Source: Knufia peltigerae
Lineage: Eukaryota; Ascomycota; Eurotiomycetes; Chaetothyriales; Trichomeriaceae
DNA: 64,000 nt
Direction: 5' to 3'
NCBI GenBank assembly: GCA_030247855.1
Contig: JAPDRN010000027.1
Location: 62,001-126,000 of the forward strand
Shown: in pieces, positions 10,142 through 23,131 of the stretch
Layout: each line of letters begins with the position of its first letter
Position numbering within the stretch: position 1 is the stretch's first letter
The notes under the pieces: generated by a model
Database searches by the model: none
The model's input: the letters and a program-made list of their open reading frames with translations, nothing else
Told to the model about the DNA's origin: nothing
Position numbers and translations under genes: made by a program

Positions 10142-12187
10142 CAAACATGAAATGCGTCGTCAGCCGGGATGTCGAGGGCGCAGTTTTCCAGTAAGCCAAA
10201 TCGCGAGTTCATCCCAAGGGCGACAGGTATCACGCCCAACCACCTCTGCGTTTATTTAGGCAAGTACCCCGAGTACTCTGGGGTATGCCCAGGGCCCCAA
10301 CTCTGCCCATCTTAGCCACCCATGTGGCCTATTCTCTGTGATCCTTTTGATGTAGGAGCCCATCCCCTATGATGATACCGACGAAAAATAGAGTTCTAGT
10401 AAATTAGATGGGGACGAGCTTCTAGCTGTATGGCTTTTTGCATATAGGGCCAGTTGTCGCGATGAAAATGATTAGTTCACGTTGCGCGATTTGACAAAAT
10501 ATTAGGTTGTCTTATACGGAGTAGGGTAATCGCCTATAAGGGAAAAGCTGAGACCTAACTGTTTAGGCCTAAAAGCTTAGTTGATACTGTATCAAGGAGG
10601 CTTATAGGCATGAAAGCCCATAGGGTGCGGTGTCACATGACTTATGGCCTTGGGCTTACGGAGGAGTTGCCTCACTAGGAAGTTCAGCCTTGGGCGTAAT
10701 ACCTATCGCCCATCCCAAGAGATACAAGTAACTCGTAGTAATCTTGTTGTAACCCGTCTAGGATGGTAGGTACTATACTTATGGAGTACTAGGTAAGGCA
10801 ATCCCAAGGTCGCAGATAACTTTGCTGTATTCTGTGTTATTACATGTGGCAATTCAGCAGTTTGAGCAGTTCCGTGCTGCCAGCGGTAGGGGTGTCCAAA
10901 AAGCCGTCTTCATGATCGATGGCAACTCCTTGCAGGGTCTTCGTGGACTGTGCCCGCAATCCGCATCCGAGAGCTTTGATCGACCAGACGACTGTTGGAC
11001 CATCGATGTCAACGGAGACGCGTCTGGACACGCGGAAGGTAGGTGGTTCTCTGGATCAAACGACGACATGAACCTTGACTGTGATGATAACGAGGGCCCT
11101 TGTACATATGTCCATGACCAGGGCCGAGAAGTCGCACTTCTTTTGACCGTGAGAATCATCACACATGCCCACCAACCTGACCGGCATACACGAAAGAGCA
11201 GGAGGCGAGAAGAGCGGGACACACCGAGGACTCACAATGCCTACCGCAGTGTTAGCAGGAGATGACTCGAGAGACTTCGCCTCCGCCTCATCTGTGCTGT
11301 TTAGGTGCGCGGCGAGATATAGGAATTTGGTTGGAGCGTGAAGGAGGACGGGGATCGAGATGAGTCAACCGAGGGTGTTGATGTTGATTCCATGGTGGCC
11401 AACACGGAGAGATGCTTTTTTGACGGTAAGTTCTATACCTGAGATCAATTGCCTCTTTCCTACCTATCTGAGGGTCAAAGAACAACTACAACACCATGAA
11501 GATGTTTATCTCTGTCAAGTACTCAGCGAGATTGTGAGGCTGAGGCGTTGCCCAATCTCGCTCTCGCGTCTCCGCCTATTGAGGAATCATCTCCTGGTGA
11601 CACTGGCGCGCCGACACTGGTCGACGACATGGGAAGGAATCAACGTGACGGATGTGGTGGACAAGTGGTGGCTACATCAACCTTAGCGATCAAAATGGGC
11701 TCGACAGTGCAAGCACCAATCGTCCTCGAGGCCGAGAGTTTAGGCAGCGCCAGGAGACCTCGTATAGATTACCTTTACAACATGGATCTACAAATATGAA
11801 GAAGGACTCGAGCGAGCATCGGTAGTCAGGACCTCGGCTTTGTGTCGAACAACCAGAATTACTACAGAGAGCCTATTATGTGGCATACAGTATTTCTCGT
11901 CATCACCCGGTGGTCACCATTATCTACTCTGCAATTGACATGATCTAACTACCGAATCGGACCTCTTTCTCCCTGGGTTCTTCGTGACATCTACCAAATC
12001 CCTGTACAGGTTTGCGTCCGCGGGTACAGTTCTCGACCATATCCAAGAGGTCAATCTTTCTTCCTGACCATGTGTTTTCATGAACTTGGCTCATGTCGTC
12101 ATCGTCGTGGTTGTTGAAGTCGAGTCCCAGTGTGACATATGGTCTGGCACACGCCCGATTACCACAATTTGAGCCGCATGTGCACGT
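10142..12187. other. Intergenic region without a supported gene
   Basis: Open frames of about 110-147 codons exist on both strands (10822-11265 plus, 11360-11686 plus) but show no family signature and overlap antisense frames of similar length. A TACGGAGTA word is near 10515. The stretch 10260-10820 is AT-rich with short palindromes. Confidence 0.45.
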
Positions 12188-12751
12188 TCAGAGGGGACGC
12201 TCCCAACGTTGTTCGTATACTCGAAGCGGGACGAGTCGCTGTTCGGGGTCGTGGATGTTCAGGTTTAGCTTCGTAGTTGTGATTCCCCGCCGCGGTTCCT
12301 GTACGTGGTCGAGCAGAAGTGCTCGCAGCGAGTCCTGATGTTGTTCCATTTGATACAGCACGTTCGACTCCACGAACGATGCTATCGCCCTGTGGCTGAT
12401 CTCGGTGCGGAAGATGTATGGGTGCCGTAGAGGGAGGGTGTTTTCGGTGTCAGGGGCTTTGTCAACCAGCAACCGGCACAGCATCACATCTGTGGGATCG
12501 AGAGTCTTTGTTTCAACTAGACAAAAGGAAGGGGGAAAAGACAATGTTTCCAGATGCTTTGTTTCGGCTCGACAAAGGGAGGTTCCCGTGAAGGCAGAGA
12601 AAGGAGGAGGATCAATGGTTCGAGGATTATCTTTTGTTCGAGCTGAAACATGCTGGCAAGGTATCAGCGTTGCCACGAAATCATCATCAAAGGTGGTTTG
12701 CATCAGTCGCCCTTGACCTGTGAGTGTCTCGGTCGTGAATCTCGTAGGCAT
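12188..12751 (-). CDS. Possible hypothetical protein, 187 aa
   Basis: A single uninterrupted frame with reasonable composition, including the segment LLVDKAPDTENTLPLRHPYI and the stretch IASFVESNVLYQMEQHQDSL. I recognise no domain. There is no signal peptide, coiled coil or membrane segment. It could be a lineage-specific gene, an exon of a larger gene or chance. Confidence 0.28.
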   Translation of the reverse strand: MPTRFTTETLTGQGRLMQTTFDDDFVATLIPCQHVSARTKDNPRTIDPPPFSAFTGTSLCRAETKHLETLSFPPSFCLVETKTLDPTDVMLCRLLVDKAPDTENTLPLRHPYIFRTEISHRAIASFVESNVLYQMEQHQDSLRALLLDHVQEPRRGITTTKLNLNIHDPEQRLVPLRVYEQRWERPL

Positions 12752-13278
12752 ATGCAGTAGTAGAACCTGGTGGTTCAGTCCCTGCCTGGTAATTCAGCCC
12801 TTCAAGCACCTAGATAGTGTGAGATATCAAGTGCTCAGCCTCGCTGGTCTGGAAGACCAGTGAATACCCTGACTTCCCCAGATGGCTCCTAACCAACATC
12901 TCTGCACTCCCTGTATTTTGATATCGTCACAACATACATCTTCACCGTCATCAACAACCTGCGAGATCAATTTGCCAGTCTGCCACGTTCAAGCAACCGC
13001 TTCCCAACACAGTTTCTGGCTTCGTTCTTGGTCTCCAAGACTTCGAAACACCATTCATACTACTTACCTTGACATTCAGGTATCCTTCTGATCTCTGTCC
13101 ACCCCTCTGATAACATCAACCACACCCAATTAATCCTCAGAGACATTTCGGTATCGTTCTGCGTCCTATCCACACGTCTTCGATTACGACTCACCCACCA
13201 CAAACCCTCATTTACTTTTGCAACGCCATCGGAGAGGCTCAAGGACATTCCAGGCTCATTTTCAAATCCAGTTTCAAC
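12752..13278 (+). other. Pyrimidine-rich leader upstream of the first YPNH-domain gene
   Basis: C/T-rich and CA-rich sequence without a long open frame, resembling a fungal 5' UTR. Similar leaders precede the two other YPNH-domain genes. Confidence 0.4.
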
Positions 13279-14682
13279 ATGGCAGGTTCCAACGATGATT
13301 CAGCCTTCATCGAGTTCGTCTCGAACAACATCAACGCCCTAAATCAGATCGATCACGGTAAGTGTGCTGATCAAGCCCTCTCTCTCACCTGGTGCTCTGG
13401 TCGCTGACTTCAGATTGTGCGTGTGATAGCCGTGGCGAGAAAGTTTGGGCTTCCCCCTTATCCATCCTTTGACGACTTACTCAACCATGACCGACGTAGT
13501 CCCTCCTCTGGTCTTGCCAATCCTGTCACTCGACCCACAAGCAACGTTGTGCGTGAACCACAAAGATTGCCGATGGGACAAAGCAATCAAGACCATCAAG
13601 GCTATCGATTCATTTCCGAAAGAGGTGTAAGGAACATGTCCGTACCACAAACATCATCCATGAGCCGAAGAAATCGTGATCTTCTAGGTCACTGCGAGCT
13701 TGTTCAAAGGCCTACGCAACAGGGAAGACTGTCGATTGTGCAAAACAATCGAGATCATCAAGGCCATACCATTCCTGTGACAGGTGTCAGCAACATGCCT
13801 ATCCCACAAAGTCCACCCATGGGACCCGGTGTCTCAAACAATACGTCCGACGATGATGCTCAGCCAGAGGCCAACGGGGATTTCCTCGCACAACTACCGC
13901 AACCACCCTTCAACACCTTGGGGACACCTGTGGCAAACAGTCGGTCATCTAGATACGATCAGGTTCCTTCTTCTCGTCAAGTTGATCCAGCAACACGTAG
14001 ACGCAATGTCAGTCAGGCTCCTGCCATCTCAAACGCCAGTCATCGTATCAATGGATATCTCAATACATGGCAAGCCATAAACGTTGACCGGCAGAACGAT
14101 ATCACCGACGTCGGCGGAAACCTGCCTCGCGCTCCTGCCGCGGAGCAAGGTGTCACTAGAGGAGTGAACCTTCAAAAGAGAAAGGGCAACGATGACGACG
14201 AGATTGAGGGTCTGAACCCCCCGGTGGCCAACACAGAAGAGACAACTGCCGCAAAGAGACAACGTCTTGAGGCGCCTGGCAACTCGAGAGAGCTACCCGG
14301 GTTCCCGTCCAGCAAGGACCCGTTGCCAGCAGACTGGACCTTGGAGCTCATTGTCACCAAGTACCCCAATCACACCCTGGTTCCAAGTGTGTTGGATGCG
14401 TTCACGCAGTACTTCTGGACCGGGGGTGACATTTACAAGAGCTTTTCTCCCGAGGTCTGCCAGGCGTGGAACCAAGTGTTCCCCGGTCAAGGTGCCAATG
14501 CCCTCCACAAGAGGCTGATCAGTCGATGGAGGAAAATGGGAATTCCATCATTGACCAGCCTGCTGCACGCGCCCAAGATGGTCCGCTGCTTCAACAATGG
14601 CACGGAGTACTTTGGCAAGAGTAACCCCGGGAACCTGGATCTCAACCCGAGGGCGCCTAAGAAGCCTATCAAGAAGGAGTGA
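13279..14682 (+). CDS. YPNH-domain protein 1 (unrecognised family)
   Basis: Two exons, 13279-13357 and 13430-14682, 443 aa. The donor is GTAAGT at 13358. The acceptor must be the TAG ending at 13429, because the CAG 16 bases earlier breaks the frame. The start MAGSNDDSAFIEFVSNNINA is a short predicted helix. The middle (about residues 40-290) is disordered and Pro/Asn/Gln-rich, with an internal duplication. A basic KR-rich patch (AAKRQRLE) precedes the C-terminal domain at about 320-430. That domain begins LELIVTKYPNHT (Tyr338) and continues FWTGGDIYKSF, a basic helix KRLISRWRKMGIPS and LLHAPKMVRCF, and the protein ends in a KKPIKKE tail. The disordered-then-basic-helical organisation suggests a nuclear or DNA-associated protein, but that is inference. 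Confidence 0.78.
13565..13830 (+). repeat. Imperfect internal duplication in YPNH gene 1
   Basis: Two segments of about 85-90 bp (about 13568-13660 and 13737-13822) encode related peptides. The first begins QSNQDHQGYRF and ends VRNMSVPQTSSM. The second begins QNNRDHQGHTI and ends VSNMPIPQSPPM. Both segments lie in the disordered middle. Confidence 0.6.
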
Positions 14683-17512
14683 GGGAGGGGTGATCCGACG
14701 AAGATTCGGAAACATTGCCGGTGGGCGGAACGTTTTGAGAGGTTTAGCTTGAGCCGACGGGCGGATACAGGGACAATGATTCAAAGAGCAAATTGAAGAC
14801 GAGCTGGTGGCAGGGTATTGTGGGTTTACTCAAGCTCTCAACAGAGAGCCAGGCCTCCTCTCAGGCTAGATAGGAAACCTGACCATTTCCAAAAGAAGAC
14901 ATTCGAAGCCAACAATGATGCACATCCGGTTGATGGTGGCGCACTTGGTACTTTTCGTATAGCTGGTTGGTACGAGCCCGGACAGATGTGTAGTTGATGC
15001 AAAGGGATGAGGTTGGTGCAGAGATGCCAGTTTGTGCATTCTTTTCTCCGTCGTCTGCTGTTGAGTGTGCTGAGCCACACGGAGACTACCGCCACCGTTA
15101 GTACCAACGCGAAGATGATTCGTTCGCCTAGGCCAGGTATTTGACAGGGGTAGGGCCGCTAAGCTTGAATCGAGCGGGGACGTTTGACCAACGTCGAGGA
15201 AGCGCACTCGCCTTGATGCCCAAGGGCGCGTAGAGACGACTTTCTTTTTGATGATTGGGGGTTCTTTTTCCTACGAGTAGGGGGCCAAAAGTCCAATGTG
15301 CACAGGCACAGGCACAAGCACACACACGCACGCATGCACGCACGTACCTATCCCGAGACCGAAAAGGAAGAGCGAAGACGATCCATCGCGGGACACACAC
15401 CAACACTCCAACCACAATAGACTTATCCAACCTTGATCGATGTGCCCCGCGCGGGCAGGCCCGGTCCCCTACCGGCGATTCCCCTTTTTTTGCCCACCGT
15501 CCCCTTTTGCCCTTTGCGTTGGGGGAGAGGGTGGAAAGAATAAGGCCCCCATAAACCTGCACTCTTCCAGTGTGACGGCGTCTATTTGGACCGACGGGCT
15601 GAGACGGTGTGAATGGGGTGGTCGCATGAGCGGTCGGCGACAATTTTGCTTCGGGGGCGTTTTTGCGCGTGCGTGGGGAGAGTACGAGACAGTCAGGCCG
15701 CAAGGTCCTTCAATGGCAACGTCGTTCTCCTCCCGAGAGTCGACTAGGCGGATGAGTGACGGGATGGGCGATGGCGCTGGGCTCGCATAGGAGGTCCACG
15801 ACTTTTTGGATAGCATCACGCACAGCCTCCAAAGGTGCCACTCAAAAGCCGCCCCATGTTCGGAACCCGTTGGGGTCTAGCTAGACCGCCTTTCCCCAGT
15901 CGTCGTATGTGATATTGGCCACAGTGGCCGCATGAAGAGAAGAGGAAAAGCGCCTCGGAGAGGTAATGGGGAAAAAGGAGTCCGACGGCCTTTGCAAAGG
16001 TCGATGTGTGATGAACAATGATTTAGCCCCTACGCTTCTTCTCCTGGATGGTCAACTCTCGAAATGGGGGGTGGGATATGGCCGCATGGACATCGACCAT
16101 GGTGATGGTGGTGAAAGGCAGGGTATGCCGCAGACATTCCTTCTGCTTGTTCCGCAGAATACACTTGTGTGTGTGTGTGTGTGCGTGTGCATGCATGTGT
16201 ATGTGGCAATGGCTCTCATTTCCGTCCGGTTGATGGTGTCGAGGAGGCGTCGTGAAAGAAGCTCGGTTACAAGTCCTTGCTCTGGGAAGAACGAACTTGG
16301 GTGGTGGTGTCGTGCTGAGATGTGTGGCCAGTATGCCCTATCTGGAATGTGGACGGCCACGACAACGGCCGGACAATCAATCATCGCGCCGACTCTCTTC
16401 TGTACGTGCCATCGGCTCGATGATGGTGTCAATGTCGTGGAGGGATCGGTGAGGTGCTCGAGTACAGAATATTCGACCCAGGACCATGCCATGTTCGGAC
16501 CGATATGTCGTTAGTCACAGTGCCGCACCGACGGCCGCAATAGTGGTCGACCATGCGGCACGAGGCTCCCTTGTCCCATATGCGGCCAGCGCCGACTATT
16601 GATTGGGGCGAGGTTGACCTGTGACTGGTCGGGTGGCGACGTAACAATGTCTAAACTCGAGTTGATTGCTGACAACGACGCCAAATTCTGCAACCTGGTG
16701 GCCAAAGGATGGTGATATCTTTCTGCTTTTCGTACATGGTGCTCGTGAACATGCGGGTTCTCGAGGTGATGCCGCACGCACAACTGGCCCCTTTGGGGAA
16801 CGGACGAAGGACGAGGCCTGGGCATACGACCATGACGACGAGGATTGTCTGATCCAGTTACTAGTTGAGAACGGAGGCGGCCACATTGAGGTCAACGGAC
16901 GTTGTCGACATGATAACAGGCTCTTTTCCCCGTCACAAAGTTCATGCCACCACCTTCGGAGATCTCTCGGGTTAGATGGTGAGAGTAACGGCAGCTCATC
17001 TGATCCAAGTTGCGGATCGGCAAGTGTGGCGGTCGCATGATGGTCAACGAGGAGGAGGAGGAGGAGGAGGAGGAGGAGGAGGAGGAGGAGAACTTGTCTC
17101 TCTGCTCTTCTGTTCTGTTCATGCATGGATGCATTGAGGGTGGCTGCTCCCTTATCACCATCCTTTGGCCCCAAGTATGTCGATTGTGACCTGAGAAGGC
17201 CATCACTGAGGCCGTCACCAAGTATTCGAGGCCAATGAAAGTTATACATCATAGTATGCCGGCGGAGTGATAAGGAATGGATGTTGATGGAAGTCTTCAG
17301 TCCTTTCCCCTTCTGGACCGAGGCATCATTCGAACCAGAGCTAACATTCAATAGCTAGGTGGGGGTGACCCGGCGATCCCTTTATCGACCAAGGCAGAAA
17401 TGTGATGAGAGCTTCGAGTTCAGCTTGTGTGAGAGGGGAAAGTTCATGTCTGGTCTGATGGAGGACCATGACTGACCAGGAAAGCAACCCAAGGATACGA
17501 GATCTTGAGAGG
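14683..17512. other. Long intergenic region with microsatellites
   Basis: About 2.8 kb without a supported gene. It contains a CA/CACG tract at about 15300-15345, a GT tract at about 16167-16205 and a GAG/GGA tract at about 17046-17092. Long frames crossing these tracts encode runs of Leu, Ser or Cys/Ala and are artefacts of the repeats. Confidence 0.5.
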
Positions 17513-17518
17513 TATAAA
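17513..17518 (+). promoter_or_regulatory. Candidate TATA box for a long leader upstream of YPNH gene 2
   Basis: TATAAA in the context GAGGTATAAAGTC, followed by C/T-rich sequence resembling a transcript leader. It lies 1.46 kb before the next good start codon, so it could serve an unrecognised short gene instead. Confidence 0.3.
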
Positions 17519-18976
17519 GTCGGCTTCAACATCCCAAAGTACTTTTCTTTCTTCATCATCTTTTCGTACACTTCCAACATTGACCACTCATCGCAACAGC
17601 CCAAGTTCTTTTTCTCTCATCACCCAGGACCTCATCCAAGACAATCAATATATCTCAGACACCACACGTCATACCTGACACGGACACTCGACTCTCACAC
17701 CTGATCAAAGGCACCTAGCCCATTGGGACTTGATTGCCATCATCGTCATCCTCATCATCAACAACACCATTGCCATCATCGTCATATTGCCACTGCGTCG
17801 CTTCATTGTTGAGCTCACCACACAGACACCAGCTTCAGGCGCCAAGCCCAACGTGACTCGCCCTCTTGATATCTTCAACGTGTCTCGTGGGTGCCATCGG
17901 TCAGCTCACTATACTGATACCAGATCAATCTGCAAGGTGTCATTTCGTCATCGAGCCATAACACACGCACAGGCTTTTGGTAGAGGTACCAAGTCAGCTG
18001 TCCCTTGACAACCATCTTCTCCATTCAGAAGGTATAGTCACAGTACACCTAACGTTGTCTTTTTTCTGTCATTGGCCACATTGCAGAAATATTCCGCCAA
18101 TTCAAGACTATCTCGATTTCCGACATTGTCTGTTCTCTGTCATTGACCACGTTGCAAGTCCCTTGCCGATTCAAAGACATCTCCTTATCCTAACAGCCAA
18201 AATAGCCAGGAATAGATCTCAAGGGCCAAGAGAGTTGATTTCGTGCGAGTTTTGCTTTTGCTACCGCTCCGAGGTATTTCTTCCCCTGAGCCTTGACGAC
18301 TTGGGCTTTGAGCTGACTCTTGATCCAGGAATTATCAAATTGAGTCATTTGATAGAACAATTGCGCCAGCTGGTAGACTATCAAATGCTCGCTTGACGAA
18401 AGCCCCGTTGTCGCGGATATCCTGTCGGACTCGAAGCCTCAACACCAGCCTGAAGCAGCTCGTGAACTTTTGAAAAGCCCACAATATCGAAAAACCCATC
18501 TCTGGACCCTGAAGCTTTTGATTCGAAACTCCAAAGGCAGTTGAAACGACTTGAGCTCGAACTTCCGCAACGAATCACCCCTTCGGATTCCAAGCAGCAA
18601 GCATTAAAGTCCAAAGGCGGATTTTTGAGCTAACTTGCAATCAAGCTGCAATTCTGAAGCAATCAATAGTGACTCCAAGCGTTTTGAACTCCAAAGGCAA
18701 GCTGACTCGAAGTGCAGTATTCAACGTGAAGCAGCACATTCAACCGCAAGTCTCAGACTTCAAAAACCAAGTCATCTGCAGAACTAGGCTCTCCTTGCTC
18801 ACTCGTTCCTAGGACAACCGCAAATCCGGACGTAACTGGTCCTGGAATTATCTGACCATTCGCTTGCCTCGGAAGTGTCCATTGACGAGGCCGCGATCCA
18901 GACTGCGATCTCCCCCTTAGTATGAGCATATCGTCAGCCATCTTTGTCTCCACACAAGCCCTGCTTACCAAGGAAA
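17519..18976 (+). other. Long leader-like region with direct repeats
   Basis: C/T- and CA-rich DNA without a long frame. An imperfect tandem duplication of about 65-70 bp occurs at about 18049-18119 and 18120-18184, sharing a CTGTCATTGRCCAC core and a CCGAATTCAAGA-like end. The word CTCCAAAGGCA or a close variant recurs near 18531, 18610 and 18691. Confidence 0.4.
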
Positions 18977-20936
18977 ATGTCCGCAAACAACGATCAGGCC
19001 GATGCGTCAAGCAGCAGCACCGAGGTCGATAGACCGACCCGGCAGTGGGGACCACGAGGTCCGCAAGAGTATAGATGGGGACTGTACTGGTACAACAGAA
19101 GAGATGACAACGAACCACTGGTATGGGCGGAGCTGACGTCGTATCCCAGATTCGACGATCCCATTCCCGTCCACGCCTCCCTGCAGGAAATCTGTGAGAG
19201 ATACCCCAACCACATCCGCGGCAGTTATCTGGAGGCCTTCATCCAGTGGCGCTGGTCGGCCAACGACATATGGAAGCACATCACGGAGCATGCCAAGGCA
19301 GAGTTTCGTTCCCACGGCGTGGCAAAGGCCCGTACTGCGTGCAACAAAAACAACTTCCTGTTCAAGCGAATGGCGGCCCAAGTGCGCCGGATGAGCATGG
19401 ACAAGTACAGAGCTCTTATGCAAGCCCCAAAGCTTCGACCGGCCATGAAGGACGGCAGCGAAAAGTATGGCAAGTCGACGATGCAGCAAAGGTTCCTGCC
19501 GGACCTCGGGTTGCAAAAATGGCAACCCCCTACCAGAACCAGACAGTCCCCGAGACTTCGCGACCGGTACAGGACCATGGAGACCACTGACGAACTCGCG
19601 CAGTCTGCTTTTCCGGCGCCTGATGAGGCTGTTGATGGCGGTGCCGCCACGTTGGACAAGGTCGCTGAGCCTGACCCAGAGCTAGACATCTTCACAAAGT
19701 TCATGGGCCTTCGCTTCATGGAGCAGATCTCCTACTGCGAGACCATCATCAAAGCCGATCCATTCTGTTCTGCGTACAGCAAGGAGCAGCGCCGCCGTTG
19801 GGCGCTTTCCATGCTCAGCATTCCCGTCAACGCCGCGACTGAGACCTTTTTCAAGCACAAAGCCATCTGGACCTGCGCGGCGTACTTGCTCTGGGTCGAG
19901 AAGAAAATTGATGCGGTCATGGAGCGAAGGGCGGCGGCGACAGATTCTAGTGCCTTACAGCAGCACAACACGAACAATCACCAACCACCAGCGGTCGTTG
20001 ACATTGCTGACAATGGTGTCTCCTCCGACCCCAGGATCAATCAGTGGGTCTCGGAGCGCAAGCATGCCACGAGCGAGATAATGGAGGAGCGTCAGACCGT
20101 CTCGGAGATCCTGAAGCATCACGCCCACCACGTCGGCAATTGCCATTGGGTCAACCCTGAAAGCCATCACTATGGACTCGTGTTCCACGTCATCGATCAA
20201 GTCTGGAACGCCGTTGGTGAGATCCCTGCCCTTTCGCCGGGCAAAGGCATTACTCACAGCCGGGGCAACAACACGGTCGAACAGCACCAGCACCAGCAGG
20301 CCATTGCGCCGGACTGGAGCGTGTCGGAGCAACTGGCCGCGGCGATGGCCTCTAAAGCTGCGATATTCGAGGCCAACGCTGAGCGAGGCGATCTGTACAA
20401 CGTCGACAGGGCTGCTCCGGCTGGTCATCAGGCAGCAACCGTCCAAGGAAGGACGGCCTCCAACTACCCGCCGGAGGTTCCCGCGGAACCCAGCTTGACC
20501 CGTCAAGCAACATCCCATGCACCTTGCGTGGCACAGACTGGACACTTTTGCGGGTAAGTCGATCCAACCATCCAGTCCCTCCACCCTCGCCCCCGAGGAT
20601 AGAGCTGGTCCTGTTGAGCTGACATTTGTGGAATACAGGTTATGGCCGAGTCAGCTCATCGAAATGGCGCATGCGGAGCACTTCAGATCAGAGCCGGTCC
20701 AGGACTGGACCGAGATCACTCCGGACATGTGGGCGACCGATGTCGACGGCACCATGACTGGGAGTTTCGTCATGATGGCCCCCACCGAGACCATACAGCC
20801 ACGAGGTATGGAATTTTTCGATGACTTCGATGGACGAAGTGGTCAGACCATCGAAATCACACCCATCCTCGTCGACGGGGTGGCGATCCTTGAGACGGAC
20901 CCGGAATGGTTGCAAGTTTTGGTCCGAGATCCGTGA
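18977..20936 (+). CDS. YPNH-domain protein 2 (unrecognised family)
   Basis: Two exons, 18977-20553 and 20639-20936, 624 aa. The intron has GTAAGT and CAG ends with a GCTGAC branch-point-like word. I start at MSANNDQADASSSS; the in-frame extension to 18944 begins with TTG. The shared domain lies at about residues 66-170: LQEICERYPNHI (Tyr76), RWSANDIWKHI, then basic helices ending MDKYRALMQAPKL and GSEKYGKS. The last motif matches GTEYFGKS in YPNH protein 1. A second, predominantly helical region at about 235-320 begins DIFTKFMGLRFMEQISYCET. The remainder is low-complexity, His/Gln-rich and disordered. The second exon adds an acidic C-terminus with SQLIEMAHAEHF and EITPDMWATDVDG. No known domain recognised. 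Confidence 0.82.
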
Positions 20937-23068
20937 AGGAACTAGGAATCCCTTTTGACACTGAGCCTGTGTGATTTCCGGTCTCGAGACGATGTGGAGG
21001 AAGGACCATATCAGGAGAAGCATGGCAAAGGTAAAGGATGAATTGACGTGACGGAAATTTTGGTATCTGAGATGTTGAACTCGTGCGATAGGTCTTCTGG
21101 CTCGGCTTGTTTTTCCTTTGACCTTGGAGACGAACACAAATTGCCAGCGAATTTTTCGTCCAAGGTGGCGTTGGAGGACGCGAATGAAGAATGGAAAGCA
21201 CGAGGAGGTGGACAGATCGGCGTGTTCTGTACGTTTTCGAAGAAGTGACGTTATCCTTAGGTTGACTTTTGTTTGCCCTAATGGTCCAGATAGTCGAGCA
21301 CTCCATAAGGAGATATGACCAACTTTGTCCCCGAAAAGAAAGCAAAGATTTCAACTTTTCACTCGGGAAGAAACGAGCCATGAACGACATCGGCCACGCG
21401 GGAAGGGTATCGAAGGGATGTTAATTGTGGGTCTAGGGGTATATCATATGAGATCGGGTCCCACTCCCAAGAACATGTAAGTCAGAAATGATTCTTTCAA
21501 GCTTCAGGAATCAGAGAGAACTGTTCAAGGTTGAGTTTTGTCAAATGTTGTGCTGGCAAGTTGGTGTTGGGGTTGTTGGTGTTGTCTCGGCGCTATCCCA
21601 ACAGACGCAAGACAAGGCAACGCAAGGGGTACAACATATTGACGACGGAGGGTGAGAAGTATTTGCTTTCTCTTTCTGCTGATTGACGGTCTTCGATGGA
21701 TCTTCGAAGAAGAATCTGTCCACAGTGCTCACAAAAAGAAAAACAAACATCTCAATCCGGCTGAAGGATTGAAGGATGTGCTTGATGTTCTATTGTTCCA
21801 TATCATGGAGTGACAATTTTGAAACCTACCATTGTATCATTTCTTGTGAACCCTTTCTGCCTTCTGAACATCTTCAAAGTCATAGCCTGGCATTGCGACA
21901 GAGCTCATCTACCTAGGTATCTTCTTCATCCGTGAACGGAATACAGTGATCTCTCTCGGGCAGCGACACCAACATTCAAATCTCCAAAAGGATTCACACA
22001 TTGTTTGAGAGTCACACCACGGGAAGAGTGTATCTATGTGCACGAGTGAGTCCAAACAATGAAGCTTTTCCCAAAAACAAGTCATCCACATGGCATGTCC
22101 AGCTAAGACTCTGCATCCTATTTGGACGACCGCACGGGAGAACGTTAACTGCGCTTGTAACCCTGTCGACCTGCAATGTGCTGACTTTGAAGAAACGTCC
22201 TCATTTAGATGTATCTGTCTACCCTAGCACGCACATGCGAGAGGCAACGCATCAATCAGAACTGACCGAAAGTGAAGTGTTTTTCCTACCATTGCAGATC
22301 TTTGGAAGGGTATGCATGGATCAGGACACACTGAAAACAGGTGTCTCTCGGGGCCAGAACATGATCTGCTGAATACATTAGGACAGGCAAAGCAACAGCA
22401 CCCCTGTGCAGGGGTGTCTGCGCCACTTTGCCTGATGGGGGTCCCAGGACGACAAATGTGGTCACAGCATTGTCATATTCAGCCAGCAATGACAGGCTCA
22501 CTCACTCGCGGCATACATAATATTGTCTCAGTGAAGACTCAATATCGGTACACGTTCTTGTACCATTGATCCCGTCGCATGAGCCCAACGTACTAAGATA
22601 TGGGAAACTGTGGGTAGGTGCGGCGCTGTGGTTGTTGGTCATAGATTCGGGGAATGTCCGCAATAGTGACTGCAACGGAAAGAACGATTGCGTCCTGCTG
22701 TAAGTAGATGGACTACAAAGCCCTCTTAGTCCGTCTGCTGTTGCCATCAACAGGCTTCTGTTTGGCGAGCGGGAGTGACAACCTGAGACAATTGTCAGTC
22801 ATTCCGGTGCAGTTTGTCAAGTGGCGGTGCTAGTCAACATAAAAGCAGATCCTCTCTTCTCGAGGACCATGCCTTTTGACTTGACATGCATGCCATTTCA
22901 GCACGAGCAGTAACGTGTTGGTGAGGGCTACGACTTCACTCCTGCATACACTGCACCATACACCACCACCTTCCGCTTGGCACGAGTCATTCAGCACAGT
23001 GACTTGTACCTTCTCCTGCACAGTTTCAAGCTGCACTCACAGATCGGTTCATCTTACCCTCATCACTC
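20937..23068. other. Intergenic region without a supported gene
   Basis: Only short frames of 60-125 codons, none with recognisable content. AT-rich stretches occur between 21400 and 21900. No dense repeats. Confidence 0.45.
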
Positions 23069-23076
23069 GATAAATA
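23069..23076 (+). promoter_or_regulatory. TATA-like element upstream of YPNH gene 3
   Basis: GATAAATA, 63 bp before the start codon at 23132, followed by a short C/T-rich leader. Position and sequence fit a fungal core promoter. Confidence 0.35.
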
Positions 23077-23131
23077 GTTGGCAAGCCGTTCTCTCTGGCA
23101 GTCTTTGAGAATTCTCTCATGAACCATCACC

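Noticed and set aside
15128..15703. Minus frame of 191 codons
   Set aside because: It crosses a CA/CACG tract (Cys-Ala/Val-Cys run), overlaps frames on the other strand and has no motif.
16596..17351. Minus frame of 251 codons
   Set aside because: It runs through the GAG/GGA microsatellite, which produces a long Leu or Ser run. The remainder has no family content.
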